Assembly (NCBI GenBank): GCA_012841485.1 | Contig: DUUU01000295.1 | Coordinates: 1-5,880, forward strand | Length of the DNA: 5,880 nucleotides | Reading direction: 5' to 3' | From: Armatimonadota bacterium | GTDB taxonomy: Bacteria; Armatimonadota; JAAZEB01 | Shown: positions 1-5,880 of the stretch, piece after piece | Layout: the number at the start of each line of letters is the position of its first letter | Position numbering within the stretch: position 1 is the stretch's first letter | Translations under genes and position numbers: made by a program | The notes under the pieces: model-generated | What the model was told of the DNA's origin: nothing | The model's database searches: none | The model's input: only the letters and a program-made list of their open reading frames with translations

Positions 1-1179
1 ACGCTCTGGGAGGAGCGGAACCGTCGGATCCCCTCCGTGGGCGGCTGGCATGATGCGGGCGACTACGGCAAATACACGGTGAACGGGGCCTATTCCGCCG
101 GCCTGCTCCTCACTCTCGCCGAGCGCCGCAAGGGCGATCTGGCGCGCGCTCTCCTCCAGGTCACACGTTGCGAGCTAGAGTGGCTGCTCACGATGCAGGC
201 GTCAGATGGCGCCGCGTATCACAAGCTGACGGCGGTCAAGCATCCGGGGGTCCTCCCGCCGGAAGGGGATCGCTCGCAGCGGTATCTCTTCCCCCTCTCT
301 TCGACTGCGACAGGCGATCTAGCGGCTGTCATGGCGATAGCGGCGCGCGTGTATGCGCCCGTGGATGCCGACTTCGCCAGGCGCTGCCTCGATGCCGCGA
401 AACACGCCTGGCGATGGCTGGAAGCGCACCCGGAGCCGCTCCTCTTCCGCAACCCCCAGGGCGTGAACACCGGGGAGTACGGCGATAAGGACGACCGCGA
501 TGAGCGGCTTTGGGCGGCGGTGGAGATCTACCGAACCACCGGAGACGCGGCCGCGTTGCAGCGCATCCGGGAGCTCGCGGAGCCGCGCCGGCCCGCGTTC
601 ACCTATGCGGGCTCGTGGGGTGATGTCGCCAATGTCGCCCTCCTCTCCTTCCTGCGGGAGAAGCGGGTTCGCAAAGAGGACCCGCTGCGCAAGCGGATCC
701 AGCGCGACCTGGTCTCCTTCGGCCGGAGCCTTGCCGCCCGGTGTGCCCGGCACCCGCTGGGAGTGGTCCTCACTCCTCGGGACTACTATTGGGGATCGAA
801 CGGCACGGCACTCACCTACGCGCTCCTCCTTCTGGAAGCAGACAGGTATGCTCAGGAGCGCGTGCTGATTCAGGCGGGGCGCGACCAGGTCCATTACGTC
901 TTGGGACGCAATGCCCTGGGAATCTCCTTCGTGACGGGCGTGGGCGAGCGGTGCGTTCGCCGTCCACACCATGCCCCGTCCATCCTGACGCGCGGTCAAC
1001 CAGCACTTCCGGGGCTGCTGGTGGGGGGACCTAATCACCGGCAGGCGAAGCCGCTCTCCGAGTTCCCGGCGACCGATTACGCCGATGATCCCAACAACTG
1101 GACCGTGAACGAGCCGGCGATCAACCTGAACGCGGAGCTGGTGCTCGTGCTGGGCTTGATGGATTCCTGGGAGGAGTAG
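1..1179 (+). CDS. Glycoside hydrolase family 9 (endoglucanase-type), 5'-truncated
   Basis: C-terminal 392 residues of a GH9 enzyme. GH9 enzymes are inverting beta-1,4-glucanases, mostly cellulases, with an (alpha/alpha)6 barrel. The frame is open to base 1. The GTG at 37 is an internal Val directly before the conserved GGWHDAGDYGKY block, so the true start is upstream and any signal peptide or N-terminal Ig-like domain is unseen. Numbering from base 1, D18 and D21 are the Asp pair that activates water. DERLWAA and YYWGSN blocks follow. Residues 309-325 match GH9 signature 1 (SFVTG, then PHH). Residues 362-378 match signature 2, with E371 as the proton donor. The catalytic set is complete. One oddity is that the signature-1 H-x-R ends in Ala (A325). 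The gene ends in TAG right after the fold, so no C-terminal binding module is present. Family call very sure; exact substrate (cellulose, other beta-glucan, oligosaccharide) not determinable. Confidence 0.95.
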   Translation, partial: TLWEERNRRIPSVGGWHDAGDYGKYTVNGAYSAGLLLTLAERRKGDLARALLQVTRCELEWLLTMQASDGAAYHKLTAVKHPGVLPPEGDRSQRYLFPLSSTATGDLAAVMAIAARVYAPVDADFARRCLDAAKHAWRWLEAHPEPLLFRNPQGVNTGEYGDKDDRDERLWAAVEIYRTTGDAAALQRIRELAEPRRPAFTYAGSWGDVANVALLSFLREKRVRKEDPLRKRIQRDLVSFGRSLAARCARHPLGVVLTPRDYYWGSNGTALTYALLLLEADRYAQERVLIQAGRDQVHYVLGRNALGISFVTGVGERCVRRPHHAPSILTRGQPALPGLLVGGPNHRQAKPLSEFPATDYADDPNNWTVNEPAINLNAELVLVLGLMDSWEE

Positions 1180-1267
1180 GCGATCCGCTACGGAGCCCGC
1201 GGGGTTTCGGCATGGCATGTGCAGGCACCAGCACCGACCCGAGAGGGCGGGGAACGGAGGGAACACC
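1180..1267 (+). other. 88-bp intergenic gap after GH9 gene
   Basis: Non-coding spacer between the GH9 stop and the next start. It holds a ribosome binding site at its right end. I see no stem followed by a T-run that would act as an intrinsic terminator, and no clear -35/-10 pair. Read-through from the GH9 gene into the next two genes is therefore possible but unproven. Confidence 0.5.
1256..1261 (+). promoter_or_regulatory. Ribosome binding site (decides start at 1268)
   Basis: GGAGGG lies 6 nt before the ATG at 1268, an ideal Shine-Dalgarno position. The in-frame ATG at 1217 would add 17 residues, lacks such a site, and would place a polar, Arg-rich stretch ahead of the protein. The start at 1268 is preferred. 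Confidence 0.8.
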
Positions 1268-2026
1268 ATGCGAAAACCATCCTCTGGCCCGTGGGAGCTC
1301 TCGCTCTCGCGCGAGCAGGCGAAGTGGTTCTATATCGGCCTGTGGGGCATCAACGCCTTCTTTCTAGTGACGAATGTGGCGATGGCGGCCGGGTGGCATC
1401 CGCCGCTGAACACGATCGCGCGCCTGTTGGATATGGACAAGCCCGGCTCGCTTGGCAAGTGGTGGCTGAGCGCCCAGCTCCTCCTCTTGAGCCTCGGGGC
1501 GGTTCTCCTGGCCGGCAGAGGCGCCGGGGGCGGCAGCCGCATCGTCCGCTGGGGGTGGCCTTGCCTCGCGCTGGTCACGCTGATCATGTCGGCGGACAGC
1601 GTGGCGCGCATGCGTCAGGATATCGAGGGTGCGGTTCGCAACCTGCTGCCTGCGGGCAAGCTGATGGGGATGGAGCTGAACTGGACGGAGGTCTTTGCGC
1701 CGGCGATCCTCGGGTTCGCGATCTTCCTGGTGGTGTTCGCCCGGCAGGTGCTTGGCGACCACCATCACAGCCGCAATTTGGCCTTGTGGGGCGTTGCTCT
1801 CTGGGGCGCGTCCATCGTGCTTGAGGTGATCGAGTGCTCCATCCTCTACGGCAAGCCGGTGGCCCTCGGAATTCGGGCTTACGAGCCGGCGGTGGAGCAG
1901 ATATGCCAGGTGGCTGGCACCACTCTCCTGGTGATGGCGCTTGTGGAGCTCGGCTTCGCGGGCGCGGCACGCCAGCCAGGGAAAAAGGGGAATTTGATCG
2001 GGCCTGGCAAGGGCAAAATCGCCTAG
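1268..2026 (+). CDS. Uncharacterised polytopic membrane protein (252 aa)
   Basis: I do not recognise a named family with confidence. By hydrophobicity there are about six membrane helices, near residues 20-42, 65-83, 93-110, 140-159, 171-194 and 207-231, joined by short loops, with a basic Gly/Lys-rich tail. Polar residues sit at or near helix ends: D110 in an S-A-D motif ending helix 3, E186 and E189 in helix 5, E210 and E227 around helix 6. An HHH triplet (165-167) lies in the loop before helix 5. The layout recalls, from memory only, a widespread uncharacterised group of small membrane proteins with an S-x-D-E...H-E motif after the third helix; only S-x-D is kept here, so this would be a divergent member. 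There is no signal for a transporter, enzyme or glycosyltransferase. It lies 84 bp before an O-antigen ligase-like gene on the same strand, so a role in surface polysaccharide handling is possible by context only. Confidence 0.85.
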   Translation: MRKPSSGPWELSLSREQAKWFYIGLWGINAFFLVTNVAMAAGWHPPLNTIARLLDMDKPGSLGKWWLSAQLLLLSLGAVLLAGRGAGGGSRIVRWGWPCLALVTLIMSADSVARMRQDIEGAVRNLLPAGKLMGMELNWTEVFAPAILGFAIFLVVFARQVLGDHHHSRNLALWGVALWGASIVLEVIECSILYGKPVALGIRAYEPAVEQICQVAGTTLLVMALVELGFAGAARQPGKKGNLIGPGKGKIA

Positions 2027-2110
2027 TGTGAGGAGAGCCGTGGGCCCGGGTCGGCGGCACGTGTTCTGGCCCCAAACGCGGGAGGCAGGGCCGGGGTTGG
2101 AGAGACGAGA
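2027..2110 (+). other. 84-bp intergenic gap before ligase-like gene
   Basis: GC-rich spacer. Bases 2066-2072 and 2088-2094 can pair as a 7-bp stem (one G-U pair) around a 15-nt loop, but no T-run follows. Such pairings are common in GC-rich DNA, so it is not called a terminator or a regulator. I see no obvious promoter. Confidence 0.4.
2099..2103 (+). promoter_or_regulatory. Ribosome binding site for ligase-like gene
   Basis: GGAGA ends 7 nt before the ATG at 2111, a normal Shine-Dalgarno spacing. It supports this ATG as the start of the 516-residue protein. Confidence 0.65.
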
Positions 2111-3661
2111 ATGAGTGAGACCATCTGGGACGAGAACGTGCGGCCGGCGCGCCGGATCGACGAGGGCACGTGGCATCTGCTTGCCGCCGCGCTTAGCCTG
2201 CTTTTCGGTCTCTTCTGCATCCGATGGGTACCCCTGCTCGCCTTCGAGGCGGCGGCCGCGCTGGCACTGCTGGCGCTCTGCATCGCCCGCCCCTTTGTCG
2301 GGCTGATGGTGGCCCTCGCCCTGACGCTCGGCCTGGACCAGATCGGTATCTCGACGAACGGCCCGATAGAGCTCGATCCCTTTACCGAAAAAACCCATTT
2401 CTTCGTCAACCTGAACAGCGTCGCTCGCCTGCCGGGCCTCTACCTCAACTTTATGGAGGTGATGCTGGTCACGTGCTGGCTGAGCTGGGGCGTGCGCAGG
2501 CTGAAGGAGGGCACGCTCCAGTGGCGAGGGGGCGCGATGGCGCTTCCACTGGCTGTTCTGGGCCTCGCGCTGGTTGCCGCGGTGATGCGCGGTGTGGCCA
2601 CGGGCGGGCTGTGGAAGATTGCGCTCTGGTCCACGCGGGGGCTTTTCCAGCTCATCATCGTCTACCTCCTGGCGGCGCACATGATGGAGAGCCGGTCGCA
2701 GGTGCGCGCCCTCTTCTGGACGATCATCGGCGCGCTCCTCTTCCGCGCGCTGATGGCCTTGTACCATCTGGGCGTCATCTTCAAGTTCAGCCTGGAGAGC
2801 GTCGACTCGGTGACGACGCATGAGGAGGGGATCTTCTTTGCCTCGATGCTCCTCTTCTGGATGGTGCTGCAGATCTACCGGGCCGAACCGGCGCAACGCC
2901 GGACTCTCGCCGTGCTGCTCCCCCTCTTCGTCATCGCTTTCATTGCCGCCAAGCGGCGCGCGGCGATGGTGGCCCTGATCTGCGCCATTCCCTACCTCCT
3001 GATGATCGTGGACTGGCGCCGCGCACGCCAGCTCCTGATCGCCGGCTTCCTGGCTTTGCCGCTCCTGCTGGTCTATACGGTGGCGTTCTGGAACAGCACC
3101 TCGACCATGGCGCTTCCCGTGGGCCTCGTCCGGTCGCTTTTCGTCTCGGGCGATGTGGGGCGCATGGAGACATCGAACCTCTACCGGTTGGTGGAGAATG
3201 AGATCCTCACCTCCCGGATCCGCCAGAACCCGCTCACCGGCATGGGGTTCGGCCATCTCTTCGTCTACGGACGCGGCACCATCGTCGATGAGTCGGGCAA
3301 GACGATGGCCACCGATCTCGCGGTCAGCAGCTCTCCCCTGGCGCACTACATCGCCCACAACCAGATCCTGTGGCTCTGGTCGATGGGGGGGCTCCTGACC
3401 TTTGGCGCGTTCTGGTTCTTCGTCGCCTTTGCCGTTGCCCATGGCACCCGCCTGGTACGCACGCTGCAGACGCCCTACTTCAAGGCGGTCGCCCTGCTGG
3501 TGACGCTTCTCGTCTGCATGCAGATGCTTGTCTCTTACGGCGACCAGCAGCTCACGGAGTATCGTACCATGGTCTACCTGGGCCTGCTCCTGGGCACGAT
3601 GGTTCGCCTGCCGGCCATCGAGCGGCAGGATGCGCTCCAGGGAGAGAGCGCCGGCAAGTAG
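2111..3661 (+). CDS. O-antigen ligase/polymerase-like (Wzy/WaaL superfamily) membrane protein
   Basis: 516-residue polytopic inner-membrane protein with hydrophobic segments throughout, roughly residues 22-58, 62-80, 143-160, 168-190, 200-224, 240-254, 266-280, 284-300, 307-326, 417-445, 458-475 and 487-499. Three features mark the O-antigen ligase/polymerase superfamily (Wzy_C-like): a double Arg in a cytoplasmic turn between helices (R282, R283, in KRRAAM); a large outside loop at about 327-416 containing NPLTGMGFG (373-381); and H416-N417 at the end of that loop, before the next helix. The loop His and Arg residues are implicated in glycan transfer from a lipid carrier in studied ligases. 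The protein probably joins or polymerises a lipid-linked glycan at the periplasmic or outer face. WaaL, Wzy and related bacterial glycosyl ligases cannot be told apart by sequence alone, so no symbol is given. It is somewhat longer than a typical ligase of about 400-450 residues. No glycosyltransferase genes are in view. It ends 7 nt from the stop of the opposing permease gene. Confidence 0.85.
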   Translation: MSETIWDENVRPARRIDEGTWHLLAAALSLLFGLFCIRWVPLLAFEAAAALALLALCIARPFVGLMVALALTLGLDQIGISTNGPIELDPFTEKTHFFVNLNSVARLPGLYLNFMEVMLVTCWLSWGVRRLKEGTLQWRGGAMALPLAVLGLALVAAVMRGVATGGLWKIALWSTRGLFQLIIVYLLAAHMMESRSQVRALFWTIIGALLFRALMALYHLGVIFKFSLESVDSVTTHEEGIFFASMLLFWMVLQIYRAEPAQRRTLAVLLPLFVIAFIAAKRRAAMVALICAIPYLLMIVDWRRARQLLIAGFLALPLLLVYTVAFWNSTSTMALPVGLVRSLFVSGDVGRMETSNLYRLVENEILTSRIRQNPLTGMGFGHLFVYGRGTIVDESGKTMATDLAVSSSPLAHYIAHNQILWLWSMGGLLTFGAFWFFVAFAVAHGTRLVRTLQTPYFKAVALLVTLLVCMQMLVSYGDQQLTEYRTMVYLGLLLGTMVRLPAIERQDALQGESAGK

Positions 3662-3668
3662 ACGCGTG
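3662..3668. other. 7-bp junction of convergent genes
   Basis: Only seven bases separate the TAG of the rightward ligase-like gene (3659-3661) from the TAG of the leftward permease gene (3669-3671). No intrinsic terminator fits here. A small 5-bp stem with a 4-nt loop (3680-3693) lies inside the permease 3' end but has no T-run on either side. Transcripts from both sides probably overlap, or stop by a Rho-type route. Confidence 0.7.
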
Positions 3669-4511
3669 CTATCCCTTCACCGCGCCAACGCGGATTCCCT
3701 CGATGAAGAAGCGCTGGCCGACCATGAAGACGAGGAGCATCGGGAGGATCATGATCACGGAGCCGGCCATCAGCAGCGTCCACTGAACGGTGAACATCTC
3801 CTGGAACGATGCGAGAGCCACCGGAAGCGTGAACATCTCCTTCTCGTGCGTCACGATGAGCGGCCACATGAAGCTGCGCCACGAGCCGATAAAGGTGAGG
3901 ATGGCGAGGGCCGAGAGCGCCGGCTTAGAGAGCGGAAGAATCACATTCCGGTAGATGCCGAAGGAGGAGCAGCCGTCGATTACCGCCGCGTCCTCCAGGT
4001 CGCGCGGGATGCTGAGGAAGAACTGCCGGAGCAGGAAGGTGCCGTAGGCGCTGAACATCGCGGGGATGATCAGGGCATAGTAGGTGTTGATCCAGCGTAG
4101 CTCGCGCAACAGGATGAAGACCGGGATCATCGTCACGGTGGAGGGGACCATCAGCGTGGCGAGGTAGCCGAGGAAGATTTTGTCGCGCCCGAAGAAGTGC
4201 AGGCGCGCGAACGCGAAAGCGGCGAGCGAACTGGTAAACACCTGGCCGGTGGTGACCGCGATGGTGACGAAGGCGCTGTTGATCAGCGCGCGCGCGAAAT
4301 CGATCTCCACCCACACCTTGTGGTAGTTCTCCCAGTGCAGGCGGTTCGGAAGCCATTGAGCCGGGTCGAGGACGTCGGCGGTGGGAGACTTCAGCGAGGT
4401 CGAGAGCATCCACAGGAGAGGCACGACCATGCTGATGCCCACCACGATCAGGAAGAGATAGGAGAGCCCATGCGCCAGGCGCCGGGAACCGGTGCGCGAG
4501 AGACTAGACAT
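3669..4511 (-). CDS. Carbohydrate ABC transporter permease, MalG/UgpE type
   Basis: 280-residue inner-membrane permease, the second of a CUT1 sugar importer pair. About six membrane helices are visible, the first at 16-38. The EAA loop that docks the ATPase is present as E173-D-A-A-x-x-D179-G180, with I191-L-P193 after it. The C-terminus ends GAVKG, as is usual for this subfamily. The ATG at 4511 is chosen because it starts right at the family's usual N-terminus; in-frame sequence further upstream is Ser/Arg/Trp-rich and is the other permease gene read out of frame. The start overlaps the end of the upstream permease gene by 8 nt, so translation is probably coupled. The exact sugar cannot be read from a permease; maltose-, cellobiose- and glycerol-phosphate-type systems all look alike here. 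Confidence 0.95.
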   Translation of the reverse strand: MSSLSRTGSRRLAHGLSYLFLIVVGISMVVPLLWMLSTSLKSPTADVLDPAQWLPNRLHWENYHKVWVEIDFARALINSAFVTIAVTTGQVFTSSLAAFAFARLHFFGRDKIFLGYLATLMVPSTVTMIPVFILLRELRWINTYYALIIPAMFSAYGTFLLRQFFLSIPRDLEDAAVIDGCSSFGIYRNVILPLSKPALSALAILTFIGSWRSFMWPLIVTHEKEMFTLPVALASFQEMFTVQWTLLMAGSVIMILPMLLVFMVGQRFFIEGIRVGAVKG

Positions 4512-5430
4512 AGTGTATCCGCTTTCCCCCGTATCTCCAGTTGATGAGAGTGACGACCAGCACCAGGCCGAACAGGACGACCGCCATCGCGGCCGCGTAG
4601 CCCATGTTGAACCACTCGAAGGCGTGGCTGAAGATGTAGTAGCTGATGGTCGTGGTCGCGCCATCCGGGCCGCCGCGCGTCATGATGTAGGCCGCGTCGA
4701 AGCCGCCCTGGAAGCCACCGATGACGGAGGTGATGAAGATGAAGAAGGTGGTGGGCGTTAGCAGCGGGAGAGTGATGTGCCGGAAGCGATCCCAGCCGCT
4801 CGCGCCATCCACATCGGCGGCCTCGTACAGCTCCGGGGGGATCCCCTGCAGGCCGGCGAGATACAGGATCATGCTTGTGCCGCCCATCGCCACCCAGAGC
4901 TGCATCATCATCAGGGATGGCTTGGCCCAGGCATAGCTTTTCAGCCACGCGGGCCCCTGGATATTCACCAGCGAGAGCAGGTAGTTCAGCAGGCCGAACT
5001 CCGGGTTGAGGATCCACATCCAGAGGAGCATCACCCCGACGCCCATGCAGATGGTGGGCAAGAAGAAGAGAGTTCGGAAGAACGTGCGGCCGACCAGCTT
5101 CTGGTTGAGCACCATCGCGAGCAGCAGCGATGCCGTCATGTTGATCGGAATGCCCATCATCAGGAAGAACGTGTTGCCCAGGTACTTCCAGAAGCGCGGG
5201 TCGTTCGCATGAGCCTGGCCCTCCTCGGTATACCACCCGAGCAGGTCCACGAAGTTTCGCAGGCCCACGAAGCGCGGGGGATGGAAAAGGTCCCAATGGC
5301 AGAGGCTGAGTAGAAAGCCGGCCAACACGGGCAGGAGGGTGAAGATCAGGAACCCGATCAGGTTTGGCGTTAGGAATGCCAGCGCCGTTGCGTTCTCCCG
5401 CCACTTGACTGACGTGCCCTTTTTCCTCAT
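4504..5430 (-). CDS. Carbohydrate ABC transporter permease, MalF/UgpA type
   Basis: 308-residue inner-membrane permease, first of the CUT1 pair. The N-terminus is short and basic (MRKK), followed by the TPNLIGFLIF first helix (about 15-43) and roughly five more helices. The EAA loop is clear: E203-A-A-x-x-D-G209, then L221-P222. A TRGGP motif at 251-255, typical of this subfamily, lies between the last helices. A loop at about 66-80 after the first helix is slightly long. The ATG at 5430 fits the family's N-terminus. The frame stays open upstream to 5592, but that part is Cys/Ser/Pro-rich, non-homologous, and overlaps the binding-protein gene. The gene begins 4 nt after the binding-protein stop and overlaps the next permease by 8 nt, the mark of one operon. 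It forms the membrane channel with the MalG-type partner; the substrate is unknown. Confidence 0.95.
   Translation of the reverse strand: MRKKGTSVKWRENATALAFLTPNLIGFLIFTLLPVLAGFLLSLCHWDLFHPPRFVGLRNFVDLLGWYTEEGQAHANDPRFWKYLGNTFFLMMGIPINMTASLLLAMVLNQKLVGRTFFRTLFFLPTICMGVGVMLLWMWILNPEFGLLNYLLSLVNIQGPAWLKSYAWAKPSLMMMQLWVAMGGTSMILYLAGLQGIPPELYEAADVDGASGWDRFRHITLPLLTPTTFFIFITSVIGGFQGGFDAAYIMTRGGPDGATTTISYYIFSHAFEWFNMGYAAAMAVVLFGLVLVVTLINWRYGGKRIHYV
4522..4530 (-). promoter_or_regulatory. Ribosome binding site for MalG-type permease
   Basis: On the minus strand GGGGGAAAG lies 10 nt before the ATG at 4511, inside the 3' end of the preceding permease gene. A very similar GGGGGAAG precedes that preceding permease, which supports both starts. 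Confidence 0.5.
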
Positions 5431-5434
5431 GCGG

Positions 5435-5880
5435 CTACTTCCCCCGGGCGATTGCTCGATTGATCGCCCTTTCCGCGCGTGCGACGGCCACTTCGGGTGT
5501 GGCGCGCAGGCAGTTGACACTCTCGCTGGCGTTCCACCAATGCTGCAGCAGCTCCGAGAGGTGCGCCACCCGAGGGAAGGGATAGAGGGCATTGCTTCCC
5601 TTCAGAAGGGCGGCCAGGTTTGCCGGGCGCTCGCGGTTAGCCGCAATCACCTCCCGCGCGATCTTCAGGTTCGTGGGGAGGCCGCGTTGCGCCATGCTCC
5701 GTTGGAACTCCGGGCCAAAAAACTCCTTGCACAGGAGCCACGCCTCGTCGGGATGGCGCGTCTGCGAGGAGATGAGCACCGCCTGGCTAGACGCCCAATA
5801 GCCGCGCTGGTTTACCTTCGGGCCGTTGACGATATCCCAATCGATCTCGCGGCACTGCTCTCGCAGCGCGGGCAGATCCC
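5435..5880 (-). CDS. Extracellular sugar-binding protein (family 1) of ABC importer, C-terminal part
   Basis: The last 147 codons of a solute-binding protein; the frame runs without a stop from the window edge (first full codon at 5878) to TAG at 5435-5437. The GTG at 5779 is internal, because the family pattern continues upstream of it: a DWDIVNGP block (like the W-x-x-x-x-x-P-x-G segment of MalE/UgpB-type proteins), then GYWASSQAVLISSQTRHPDEAWLLCKEF split across that codon. This is the usual 'conserved hinge, then P-D-E-A-W' stretch. G-L-P-T-N and the C-terminal RAINRAI helix also fit. It would bind the sugar outside the membrane and deliver it to the two permeases that follow. The N-terminus with signal peptide or lipobox is outside the window. 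The sugar is not predictable from this part. Confidence 0.88.
   Translation of the reverse strand, partial: DLPALREQCREIDWDIVNGPKVNQRGYWASSQAVLISSQTRHPDEAWLLCKEFFGPEFQRSMAQRGLPTNLKIAREVIAANRERPANLAALLKGSNALYPFPRVAHLSELLQHWWNASESVNCLRATPEVAVARAERAINRAIARGK
5438..5445 (-). promoter_or_regulatory. Ribosome binding site for MalF-type permease
   Basis: Minus-strand GGGGGAAG sits 7 nt before the ATG at 5430 and overlaps the last codons of the binding-protein gene. It decides the ATG at 5430 over the upstream in-frame start at 5592. Confidence 0.6.

Noticed and set aside
37..39. GTG as start of the GH9 gene
   Set aside because: The frame is open to base 1 and the conserved catalytic motif follows directly, so an enzyme starting here would lack the N-terminal part of its fold.
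1217..1267. 17-residue N-terminal extension of the six-helix membrane protein from ATG 1217
   Set aside because: It has no ribosome binding site, whereas GGAGGG sits at ideal distance before ATG 1268.
319..1269. 316-codon open frame on the minus strand opposite the GH9 gene
   Set aside because: The GH9 frame holds both family signatures, so this is an antisense shadow without domain features.
2066..2094. Imperfect 7-bp stem with a 15-nt loop before the ligase-like gene
   Set aside because: There is no T-run, and the pairing is of a kind expected by chance in such GC-rich sequence.
1364..3442. 692-codon open frame on the minus strand opposite the two rightward membrane-protein genes
   Set aside because: Its translation is very rich in Glu, His, Gln, Arg and Asp with no recognisable domain, which is what the reverse complement of Leu/Val/Ala-rich codons in GC-rich DNA gives. 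The plus-strand proteins have clear membrane patterns, family motifs and ribosome binding sites.
3680..3693. 5-bp stem with 4-nt loop near the convergent stops, considered as a terminator
   Set aside because: It is short, lies inside the permease coding region, and has no T-run on either strand.
4448..5404. 318-codon minus-strand frame overlapping both permease genes
   Set aside because: It is an alternative frame of the MalF-type gene. It is Pro/Arg/Gly/His-rich and lacks the EAA loop and membrane pattern of the true frame.

Overview
This is a GC-rich bacterial window (clearly above 60% G+C by eye) with six protein genes and almost no non-coding space. Three genes read rightward, three leftward, and the two groups converge near position 3665. 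The end genes are cut by the window edges. I saw no RNA gene, insertion sequence, CRISPR array or long repeat. The organism cannot be fixed from this sequence. A GH9 cellulase, a CUT1-type sugar importer and a polysaccharide ligase/polymerase-like protein, with high GC, would suit a free-living polysaccharide-using bacterium such as Armatimonadota, Chloroflexota or Planctomycetota; that is inference only.

Rightward block (1-3661). It starts inside a glycoside hydrolase family 9 (endoglucanase-type) gene whose 5' end lies left of the window. The visible part carries the double-Asp base motif and the Glu acid motif. After 88 bp comes an uncharacterised membrane protein of 252 residues with about six predicted membrane helices. 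After another 84 bp comes a 516-residue polytopic protein of the O-antigen ligase/polymerase (Wzy/WaaL-like) superfamily. The two membrane proteins have good ribosome binding sites, and no convincing terminator separates the three genes, so they could be co-transcribed. No glycosyltransferase, flippase or polysaccharide export gene is visible.

Leftward block (5880-3669). In transcription order: the C-terminal part of an extracellular sugar-binding protein, a MalF/UgpA-type permease, and a MalG/UgpE-type permease. The first two are 4 nt apart and the two permease genes overlap by 8 nt, the usual layout of a translationally coupled CUT1 sugar ABC transporter operon. No ATPase gene is visible. 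Such systems often share an ATPase encoded elsewhere (MsiK/MalK type).

How they may fit together: the GH9 enzyme could release beta-glucan oligosaccharides for import by the ABC system. The two blocks lie on opposite strands, however, so this is only a neighbourhood argument. Alternatively the GH9 enzyme belongs with the polysaccharide-ligase block and acts on a self-made surface glycan. Nothing here is a clearly new system. The least explained item is the 252-residue membrane protein next to the ligase-like gene.
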